Shown: positions 7,282-12,329 of the stretch, piece after piece | Numbering within the stretch: the first letter of the stretch is position 1 | How the letters are laid out: each line of letters starts with the position of its first letter | Source of the DNA: Anaerolineae bacterium | GTDB lineage: Bacteria > Chloroflexota > Anaerolineae > Aggregatilineales > Aggregatilineaceae | Reading direction: 5' to 3' | Assembly: GCA_018056405.1 (NCBI GenBank) | Contig: JAGPFT010000040.1 | Span: 1-12,329, forward strand | Length of the DNA: 12,329 nt | Notes under the pieces: generated by a model | Told to the model about the DNA's origin: nothing | Databases searched by the model: none | The model's input: only the letters and a program-made list of their open reading frames with translations | Translations under genes and position numbers: made by a program

Positions 7282-8261
7282 CCACCCAACTCTACAGTCT
7301 CTCGATCAGCGCCCGCGCCACGCTTGACATGCACAGCCTCAACAACGAGGGCGGCGAAGGCAACCAGATTCAGACGCGCATGGTCAACATCGTTGACCAG
7401 CACGGCCAACTGCAGAACGTCAACGCCATCAGCGGCGACATGTTCAAGCACATCCAGGCGGAGCACCTCTTCCACATCGCCCGCGAGCATCCCGACCTGC
7501 CGCTGTGCGCCGGCTGCCGCGAGTTCAACGCCAACCGCATCAATGCCGACGGTGGATTCATCACCGAAACCAAGAATTTCAGCGACGCCGAAACACTCGA
7601 CGCCATGCTCCGAGCCTGCGCAATGGACGACATCGAAGGCATCCTCATCACCGAAGGCGGGCGCAGCGTCCCGCGCAAGAGCGTGATCGAGTTCGGCTGG
7701 GTGGTGGGCGTGCCCGACCGCGTGGAGACCGACAGCTACTTCCACGTCAAGTATGCCACTGAGCGGGGCGGGGAACAGCGCGCTGCCGACCGCGAGGCAG
7801 TCGGAACCGGGGCGAACCTGGGCCAAGCCATCTTCCACCGCCCGGCCTCGTCGGGCATCTACGCTGCCGTGTGCCACCTGGAACTGGCCCGCATCGGCTT
7901 CAACGACATCACGCAGCAGTACGCCATCAGCGAGGAACAGCGCGCCCTGCGCGCCCAGGTCTTGCTGCAAAGCGTGCTCTACACCTTCCTGCAGCCCAAC
8001 GGCGCAATGCGTTCGGCCCAGGCCCCGCACCTGGTGGACTTCTCCGGCGTGCTGACGCTCAGCAGCGGGCCGGTGCCCGCCCCCACCGTCAGCCCGCTGA
8101 AGGACGACTACCGCGAACAGATCGCGCGGGTGCACGATGCACTGGCGCGTATCTCGGCGGGCACGGTGAGCGTAGCCACGTTCGATTCGCTGGGCGACTT
8201 CACGGATCTCGTCGGGGAACTGCTGAAGAGCACCGTGCCCTATGAACTGCGCTACGTCTGA
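7278..8261 (+). CDS. cas7: Cas7 backbone protein, DevR/Cst2-like family
   Basis: This 327-residue protein would polymerise along the crRNA as the Cascade backbone. The N-terminal strand YSLSISARATLDMHSLNN (6-23) starts the RRM-like fold, and GEGNQIQTRM (26-35) leads to NAISGDMFKH (49-58), the conserved 'A-I-S/T-G-x-x-x-K/R' block of the DevR group of Cas7 proteins. HRPASSGIYAAVCHLELARIG (about residues 186-206) matches the later conserved strand of that group. A CxxC pair (C77, C80 in LCAGCREF) lies in the insertion after the first helix. Translation is coupled to cas8 through an ATGA overlap at 7278-7281; GAGGAGGA at 7261-7268 serves as ribosome binding site. Cas5 follows after 11 bases. DevR-type Cas7 points to the I-A/I-B branch and not to Csc2 (I-D) or Csb1 (I-G). 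Direct family recognition makes this one of the safer calls. Confidence 0.9.
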   Translation: MTTQLYSLSISARATLDMHSLNNEGGEGNQIQTRMVNIVDQHGQLQNVNAISGDMFKHIQAEHLFHIAREHPDLPLCAGCREFNANRINADGGFITETKNFSDAETLDAMLRACAMDDIEGILITEGGRSVPRKSVIEFGWVVGVPDRVETDSYFHVKYATERGGEQRAADREAVGTGANLGQAIFHRPASSGIYAAVCHLELARIGFNDITQQYAISEEQRALRAQVLLQSVLYTFLQPNGAMRSAQAPHLVDFSGVLTLSSGPVPAPTVSPLKDDYREQIARVHDALARISAGTVSVATFDSLGDFTDLVGELLKSTVPYELRYV

Positions 8262-8272
8262 GGGAGGCTGCC

Positions 8273-8986
8273 ATGTGGCTCGTGGCTGAATACGAGGCCA
8301 GCGCCCTCTTCACCCTCAAACCAGCGACGGCGACCGCCTCCGGCGGCAAGACGTTGCTGGTGCCGACGCCCTTCGCCATCAAAATGGCGCTGTTGGACGT
8401 GGCCTGCCGGCTGGAAGGGCAGACCGCCGCCGCAGAAGCCTGGAAGTGGCTGGGCGGCCTGACGGTGGCGCTGCGCCCGGCTCCCACTGTGGTGGTGAAC
8501 AACACCTTTACCAAGGTGCTCAAGCCGCGCCGCGGCGAAACCCGCCCCGGCAGCAAGCACGCCGGCTACTTCCAGCAGACGATCAACTACCGCGAGTACG
8601 CGCACCTGGCCGGGACGTTCGCCATTGCCCTGCAACTGAGCGCCGACGCCGATGCCGAGCGCCTGGCGCGCTGGCTGCTGCACGTCAACTACCTGGGCAA
8701 ACGCGGCAGCTTCATCCAGCTTCAGGGTGTGCCTGAGATCGTGGACGTACTGCCGGAGGACTTCATTGTCGTGGACGGGCAGTTGCAGGGCTTCGACCTG
8801 GGCGCGGTGCTGACCCAACTGGACGATGTAGGCGAGGGGCTTTCTTTCGAGCGCGCCAACATCTACTCCGGTGAGAAGATCACACTGGGCAAGCATCGCG
8901 TGCTGCGCCATGTCGCCCTGCCCTACCGGCTGGTAGCCAGCAGTCGCGGCTACAGCCACTATGAGCTTGTCGGGGAGACGCCATGA
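8273..8986 (+). CDS. cas5: Cas5 Cascade subunit
   Basis: This 237-residue protein probably caps the 5' handle of the crRNA in Cascade. The N-terminus MWLVAEYEASALFTLKP (1-17) is a ferredoxin-like strand. It is followed by GGKTLLVPTPFAIKMALLDVA (24-44), where the 'P-T-P-F-A-I-K-M-A-L-L' block corresponds to the conserved Cas5 segment after strand 1. Further features are NNTFTKVLKPRRG, a basic loop, INYREYAHLAG, and LGKRGSFIQL, which resembles the 'lG.reSf' element of Cas5 proteins. GAGGGAGG at 8260-8267 is the ribosome binding site, five bases before ATG 8273. The stop overlaps the cas6 start by ATGA. Identification combines these motifs with its position between cas7 and cas6. No catalytic residues are expected, because a separate Cas6 is present (unlike type I-C). 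Confidence 0.82.
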   Translation: MWLVAEYEASALFTLKPATATASGGKTLLVPTPFAIKMALLDVACRLEGQTAAAEAWKWLGGLTVALRPAPTVVVNNTFTKVLKPRRGETRPGSKHAGYFQQTINYREYAHLAGTFAIALQLSADADAERLARWLLHVNYLGKRGSFIQLQGVPEIVDVLPEDFIVVDGQLQGFDLGAVLTQLDDVGEGLSFERANIYSGEKITLGKHRVLRHVALPYRLVASSRGYSHYELVGETP

Positions 8987-9945
8987 ATCTGACTGTCCAT
9001 CACCTGCTGTTCACGCTCCAGGCGCAGACGTTGGTGCACCTGGGGCCGCAGGCCGGGGCGCAGATTCGGGGTGGGTTGTGGGCGGCGCTGCGCGAGTTCG
9101 CCTGTGCCGCCCCTACCGTCCAGGGCGATCCAGATCACGCCCGGCACTGCCCCATGTGCCGTCTGGTCGCCCTGGAAACGGCGGAGAGCGCGCGGGGGGT
9201 CACGCCCCCGCGCCCCTTCGCCGTGCGCCCACCGTTACCCGCCTCCCCGGGCCAGGATAGCGTCTACTACAGCGGCGAGACCTTTGTGGTGGGCATCAAT
9301 CTCTTCGGCGAGGCGGTGGACTCGTTCCCCTACCTCTGCCAGGCATTCCACCGCCTGGGCCAACTCGGCCTGGGCTACGGGAGGGGACGGTTCACTCTCC
9401 AGCGTATCCAGGCGGTGAACCCGCTCAGCGGCGCAACGCACGACCTGATGGACGGCCGGCGCATCGTGGCTCTGCCCGATCTGCCCGTCGAGGGCGATCT
9501 GGTGCAGCGAGTCGCAAGCGGGCTACCCGCCGACCATCTACGCCTGCGCTTCCTGACGCCGACCGAGCTGACCTGCCAGGGCAGGCACGCCGACCGTCCC
9601 TACTTTGATGTGCTCATCGCCCGCCTGCTGGAGCGTTGCCAGGCACTCGAAGAGCACTACGCTACCGAACCTGCCCCGCGCACCGTCTGGCAGCAGCGCT
9701 ACCAGCACCTGACGCAGGCCGCACAGGGGGTGCGGCTGGCCGAGTACCGCACGCGCTGGGTGCGCGTCAAGAGCAGCTCGCGCCGCACCCAGAGTGTCAA
9801 CGCCGTCAGCGGGTTCGTCGGCGAGGCCGTCGTGGAAGGCGATCTGCAACCGTTCTGTGAATGGTTGATGTGGGGAGCCAGCCTGCACGTCGGCAAGAAC
9901 GCCGTGAAAGGCAACGGCTGGTATGCCCTCGACGCATTGCTTTAG
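8983..9945 (+). CDS. cas6: Cas6 crRNA-processing endoribonuclease
   Basis: This 320-residue endoribonuclease would cut the pre-crRNA inside each repeat, leaving an 8-base 5' handle. The C-terminal half carries the Cas6 signature: a basic stretch WVRVKSSSRRTQ, then SGFVGEAVVEGDLQPF, then LHVGKNAVKGNGWYAL (301-316), the glycine-rich loop that closes the second RRM-like fold. The N-terminal region has C41, H52, H55, C56 and C59 (HCPMCRL), a possible zinc-binding group; similar CPxC segments occur in some Cas6 proteins. Which histidine is catalytic cannot be decided by eye. The start ATG 8983 overlaps the cas5 stop, with GGGGAG at 8972-8977 as ribosome binding site. It is the last gene of the interference block; 224 bases without a gene follow before cas1. 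Confidence 0.92.
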   Translation: MNLTVHHLLFTLQAQTLVHLGPQAGAQIRGGLWAALREFACAAPTVQGDPDHARHCPMCRLVALETAESARGVTPPRPFAVRPPLPASPGQDSVYYSGETFVVGINLFGEAVDSFPYLCQAFHRLGQLGLGYGRGRFTLQRIQAVNPLSGATHDLMDGRRIVALPDLPVEGDLVQRVASGLPADHLRLRFLTPTELTCQGRHADRPYFDVLIARLLERCQALEEHYATEPAPRTVWQQRYQHLTQAAQGVRLAEYRTRWVRVKSSSRRTQSVNAVSGFVGEAVVEGDLQPFCEWLMWGASLHVGKNAVKGNGWYALDALL

Positions 9946-9997
9946 CGGGTTCAAGGGCGAACAGTGATAGAGAAAGTATAAAGGCTGGCTCGCTTGG

Positions 9998-10096
9998 TTT
10001 ACCTCACCCCCCAGCCTCGCTGCGCTCGGCTTGCCCCCTCTCCATGCATGGAAAGGGGGCAACGAGGCGCGCCAGCGCCGAGGAGGGTGAAGTAAA
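9998..10096. repeat. 99-bp imperfect inverted-repeat (MITE/REP-like) element between cas6 and cas1
   Basis: The outer arms TTTACCTCACCCCCC (9998-10012) and GGAGGGTGAAGTAAA (10082-10096) are complementary at 13 of 15 positions. At the centre, 10031-10062, TTGCCCCCTCTCCATG pairs with CATGGAAAGGGGGCAA at 15 of 16 positions. The right flank also contains a small perfect hairpin, GGCGC (10066-10070) and GCGCC (10075-10079). The two flanks between outer and inner stems do not match each other, so the RNA would form a branched fold. CCTCACCCCCC / CCCCCTCTCC hairpins are, as I recall, dispersed repeats in several Chloroflexota and cyanobacterial genomes. It could be a small mobile repeat or a transcription/stability element. 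Confidence 0.65.
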
Positions 10097-10169
10097 GTCA
10101 AGAGCCGCCCCAGACTACAGACCATCCTCAATGCCTGTCCGCCTCTGAAAGGTGAGGAGGGAATAGAAG

Positions 10170-11198
10170 ATGGCGATTGTCGAACACCTGATCGCCGACA
10201 CGTTCGGCACGCATATCGGCAAGTACAGCGAGCGCCTGAAGATCACGCAGGGCAACGAAACCCTGCAACAAGCGCCTTTGCTGCACCTCAAAACAGTGCT
10301 GGTGACCAGCCGGGGGGTCAGCATCTCCGCCGACGCCCTCGAAGCGTGCGCCGAGCGCGGTATCCCGGTGTTCTTTCTGGACAGCCTGGGCCGCTGCTAC
10401 GCCAGCCTGTATGCCGCCGGGCTGACCGGCACGGTTCTCACCCGGCGCGCGCAACTGCTCGCCTACCAGGATGGGCGCGGGACGGCCCTGGCGCTGGCCA
10501 TCACTGAGGGCAAGATTCACAACCAGGCCGCTACCCTGAAGTATCTGGCCAAGACGCGCAAAGAAAGTGATCCCAGCGCCTGCCAGGAACTCCAACTATG
10601 CGCTGGTGAAGTGCTCGACACCATCGCCGACCTGGATCGCCTGCCGCGCGAGCAGCCCATTGACGAGCTGCGCGAGCGCATCCTGGCTGCCGAAGGGGAG
10701 GCCGCGCGGCGTTACTGGTCGGCGGTGGGGGCGATCTTGCCTGCATCCTACGCCTGGCCAGGGCGACAGGGGCGTGGTGCGACCGATCCGCTCAACAGCC
10801 TGCTCAACTACGGCTATGGCATTCTCTATAGCCGGATCGAGCAGGCGGTCGTGCTGGCCGGGCTTGACCCTTACGCAGGCTTCTTGCACGCCGACCGCCC
10901 CGGCAAGCCCAGCCTGGTGCTCGACCTGATCGAGGAGTTCCGCCAGGTGGCCATAGACCGGCTGGTGTTCGGGCTGGCTAACCGCGACTTCAAGGTGGAG
11001 CAGGACGACAAGGGGCTGCTGGCCATCGAGACGCGCCGCGCCCTGGCCGAAAAGGTGCTGGAACACCTGGAGGCAACGGTGCGTTATGAAGGCAAACGCT
11101 ACCCGCTGCGCTTCGTCATCCAGTCGCAGGCACGCCATCTGGCCGCCTATTTGCGCGGCGAACGCGAAGCCTACATAGCGTTCAAGGCCACCTGGTGA
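10170..11198 (+). CDS. cas1: Cas1 spacer integrase
   Basis: This 342-residue protein is the integrase that joins new spacers to the leader-proximal repeat, as a complex with Cas2. The N-terminal beta domain spans about 1-85, and the helical catalytic domain follows. The metal-binding residues are visible: E175 in LAAEGEAARRYW, H240 in GFLHADRPGKPSL, and D252 (with E255) in LDLIEEFR. DPLNSLLNYGYGILYS is the usual helix before the histidine. The length is normal for the family, and the active site looks complete. GAGGAGGG at 10154-10161 lies 8 bases before ATG 10170, a strong ribosome binding site suited to a gene that starts a new translational block. The stop TGA overlaps the cas2 ATG by one base. 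It is not fused to Cas4 or reverse transcriptase. Confidence 0.97.
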   Translation: MAIVEHLIADTFGTHIGKYSERLKITQGNETLQQAPLLHLKTVLVTSRGVSISADALEACAERGIPVFFLDSLGRCYASLYAAGLTGTVLTRRAQLLAYQDGRGTALALAITEGKIHNQAATLKYLAKTRKESDPSACQELQLCAGEVLDTIADLDRLPREQPIDELRERILAAEGEAARRYWSAVGAILPASYAWPGRQGRGATDPLNSLLNYGYGILYSRIEQAVVLAGLDPYAGFLHADRPGKPSLVLDLIEEFRQVAIDRLVFGLANRDFKVEQDDKGLLAIETRRALAEKVLEHLEATVRYEGKRYPLRFVIQSQARHLAAYLRGEREAYIAFKATW

Positions 11199-11446
11199 TG
11201 CCGCAGGTGCTCGTCGTCTACGACATTGTCAACGACCGGGTACGCGGCAAGGTCGCGGATGCCTGCCTGGACTATGGGCTGGATCGCATCCAGTTTAGCG
11301 CTTTCGCCGGCGAGCTGAGCCGCAACCACCAGCAAGAGCTGATGGCCAAAGTACGCCGGTTGTTGGGAGACACAGAGGGGACGATCACGCTTGTCCCCAT
11401 CTGTGAGAAGGATTGGAAGAACCGCATCGAGGTCAGCCATGCTTGA
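11198..11446 (+). CDS. cas2: Cas2 adaptation protein
   Basis: This 82-residue small ferredoxin-fold protein bridges two Cas1 dimers in the spacer-integration complex. The start MPQVLVVYDIVNDRVRGKVADACLDYG is typical: strand 1 ends in YDI with the conserved D9, followed by the helix with its arginine and lysine. DRIQFSAFAGELSR matches the second conserved strand (QxSxFxG). The length is normal. ATG 11198 overlaps the cas1 stop (TGATG), which suggests translation by re-initiation; an in-frame GTG at 11195 directly before it is an alternative start adding one residue. There is no strong separate ribosome binding site. The 3' end overlaps cas4 by 8 bases. Confidence 0.96.
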   Translation: MPQVLVVYDIVNDRVRGKVADACLDYGLDRIQFSAFAGELSRNHQQELMAKVRRLLGDTEGTITLVPICEKDWKNRIEVSHA

Positions 11447-12023
11447 CGAGACTCGTTGGCTGTTCACAGTGACCGATCTCAAGCAGTACATGTATTGCCC
11501 ACGCATTCTGTACTACCAGACCTGCCTGCCCACTATCCGTCCCATCACCTATAAAATGCGGGCCGGCGTCGAAGCGCATGGGGAGGAGCGACAACGGGCC
11601 AGCAGACGTTCGACTCAATGGTATGGCCTGCCAGAAGGCCAGCACCTCTTCGATGTCTCCGTCCAGTCATCTACCCTGGGGCTGTCAGGCCAGATTGACG
11701 AGGTTGTGCAAACGGCTACGGAGATGGTGCCCGTAGACTACAAGATGGCGCGGCAGGTAGGCTACCATTACAAGGTGCAATTGGCCGCCTATGCGATGAT
11801 GCTCGAAGAAACCTACCAGACGCAAATCCGGCGCGGGGTCATCTACCTGATTCCCACCCGCAAAGCCAACGAGGTGCCCATCACCCGCGCCCTGCGCCAG
11901 CAAGTGCTGCAAACCCTGGACACCATGCGCGCCATTGCCGAACGGGAGGCCATGCCTCCCCCCACTGACTGGCGGCAGCGCTGCGCCGACTGCGAGTTCC
12001 GCCGCTTCTGTAATGATGTTTGA
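11439..12023 (+). CDS. cas4: Cas4 RecB-family exonuclease with iron-sulfur cysteines
   Basis: This 194-residue nuclease trims and selects PAM-containing prespacers for Cas1-Cas2. All landmarks are present: C20 in YMYCPRILYY and the C-terminal triad C182, C185 and C191 (RCADCEFRRFC), which together would hold a 4Fe-4S cluster; H47 in VEAHGEER; D87 in SGQIDEV; D100 and K102 in PVDYK; and QLAAYAMML (114-122) as RecB motif III. ATG 11439 is chosen because the protein then begins MLDETRWLFTVTDL just before the first cysteine motif and GAGGT lies at 11429-11433; upstream in-frame starts would lie deeper inside cas2. The overlap with cas2 is 8 bases. The order cas1-cas2-cas4 differs from the commoner cas4-cas1-cas2. 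The CRISPR leader starts directly after its stop. Confidence 0.95.
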   Translation: MLDETRWLFTVTDLKQYMYCPRILYYQTCLPTIRPITYKMRAGVEAHGEERQRASRRSTQWYGLPEGQHLFDVSVQSSTLGLSGQIDEVVQTATEMVPVDYKMARQVGYHYKVQLAAYAMMLEETYQTQIRRGVIYLIPTRKANEVPITRALRQQVLQTLDTMRAIAEREAMPPPTDWRQRCADCEFRRFCNDV

Positions 12024-12159
12024 GCGCTGTCGCAACTCCCCCCATTTTTTGCGCAGCAAACGGGTTGCGAAAAGGCAGCTTGCCAAACGTCATCTCGCGG
12101 CATAGAATGGAAATGAATGGCTTCGTAGAATGCCCGCCAAGGGCCTCAAAGCGTCGAAC

Positions 12160-12175
12160 GGGTCAAAAATGACCC
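12160..12175. promoter_or_regulatory. Perfect palindrome in the leader, candidate operator
   Basis: GGGTCA (12160-12165), AAAA and TGACCC (12170-12175) form a perfect 6-bp inverted repeat with a 4-base centre. It covers the place where a -35 box would sit for the TATAAT at 12185-12190. A dimeric regulator bound here would be positioned to control the array promoter; the WYL protein of this locus is one candidate. The function is inferred from position only. Confidence 0.5.
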
Positions 12176-12184
12176 AAATTAACC

Positions 12185-12190
12185 TATAAT
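12185..12190 (+). promoter_or_regulatory. -10 box (TATAAT) of the CRISPR array promoter
   Basis: This is a perfect consensus -10 hexamer, 8 bases before the first repeat. No consensus -35 lies 16-18 bases upstream; GTCAAA at 12162-12167 is the nearest match and falls in the palindrome. Transcription would start at about 12196-12198, virtually at the first repeat. Confidence 0.6.
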
Positions 12191-12198
12191 AGTACTTA

Positions 12199-12329
12199 GT
12201 TCCACAGCCCATAGGCCCGCAGAGGGTACTGAAAGTCTCATCGTCGGGCACGTCGGCGGCGACGTGACTCTGTTCCACAGCCCATAGGCCCGCAGAGGGT
12301 ACTGAAAGACATCAAGGCGCTGCTGGCTC
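12199..12329 (+). CRISPR. CRISPR array, leader-proximal end (two repeats, one full spacer, array continues)
   Basis: Two identical 37-bp repeats lie at 12199-12235 and 12272-12308. They begin GTTCCACAGCCCATAGG and end GAGGGTACTGAAAG. The 3' octamer ACTGAAAG is the expected crRNA 5' handle after Cas6 cleavage and resembles the ATTGAAAC/G handle of many type I and III repeats. Spacer 1 is 36 bp (12236-12271), and spacer 2 is cut off by the window end (12309-12329, 21 bases visible). The repeat has only weak internal pairing (a CCC/GGG stem), so Cas6 recognition may depend on sequence more than on a strong hairpin. As this is the leader end, spacer 1 would be the newest. The total number of repeats cannot be seen. 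Confidence 0.97.

Larger units (their letters stand above)
12024..12198 (+). promoter_or_regulatory. CRISPR leader
   Basis: These 175 non-coding bases lie between the cas4 stop and the first repeat and become AT-rich toward the repeat. The repeat polarity (3' end ACTGAAAG) places the leader on this side. The distal part holds nested inverted repeats: TCGCAAC (12030-12036) with GTTGCGA (12064-12070), and inside it TTTGC-GCA-GCAAA (12048-12060). These could end cas4 transcription or fold the leader, though no T-run follows as in a standard terminator. The proximal part holds the promoter and palindrome listed separately. Here Cas1-Cas2 would insert new spacers. Confidence 0.85.

Noticed and set aside
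7209..8135. 308-residue antisense open frame under cas7
   Set aside because: It is a shadow of cas7, which carries clear DevR-family motifs on the plus strand.
9886..9895. GCACGTCGGC in cas6 identical to 10 bases of spacer 1
   Set aside because: A 10-base match is expected by chance in a window of this length, and flanking bases do not match, so there is no evidence of self-targeting.
12030..12070. Inverted repeat TCGCAAC/GTTGCGA after cas4 as a factor-independent terminator
   Set aside because: The T-run lies inside the hairpin and not after it, so it does not meet the usual criteria. It is kept only as a leader structure.

Overview
The window is a GC-rich bacterial fragment (roughly 60% GC, strong preference for codons ending in G or C). 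Every convincing gene lies on the plus strand. Nothing in the sequence fixes the taxon. Three things make a Chloroflexota-like bacterium my best guess, at low confidence: the dextran-type glycosidases, the WYL-controlled type I CRISPR-Cas locus, and a CCTCACCCCCC-type hairpin repeat in an intergenic gap.

Layout: (1) 1-1546 is the end of a sugar-degradation operon. It holds the C-terminal part of a glycoside hydrolase family 66 (dextranase-like) protein, overlapping by ATGA a complete family 15 (glucoamylase/glucodextranase-like) gene. (2) 1547-2011 is a non-coding stretch that probably carries the promoter of the next operon. (3) 2012-9945 is a tightly packed run: WYL regulator, cas3, cas8, cas7, cas5, cas6. 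(4) 9946-10169 holds a 99-bp imperfect inverted-repeat element that separates the interference genes from the adaptation genes. (5) 10170-12023 is cas1-cas2-cas4, with overlapping ends. (6) 12024-12198 is a CRISPR leader with a perfect TATAAT box and a GGGTCA-AAAA-TGACCC palindrome. (7) From 12199 to the window end are two identical 37-bp repeats, one complete 36-bp spacer and a truncated second spacer.

Together the genes make a complete type I system. Cas1-Cas2-Cas4 would select and insert spacers at the leader end. Cas6 would cut the array transcript within each repeat, leaving an ACUGAAAG handle. Cas8-Cas7-Cas5-Cas6 would form the crRNA-guided Cascade complex, and Cas3 would unwind and degrade the target. 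A WYL-domain regulator at the head of the operon probably adjusts expression.

The most interesting points are: Cas3 has the helicase first and the HD nuclease last, which is unusual for a system of this gene content; a likely internal translation start in cas8 (ATG 6838) would release a 147-residue Cas11-like small subunit; and the palindrome lies over the expected -35 region of the array promoter, whose predicted transcription start falls at the first repeat. The gene order resembles type I-D (WYL, cas3, large subunit, cas7, cas5, cas6, adaptation), but the subunits do not look like type I-D, so the subtype is left open (I-A/I-B branch favoured).
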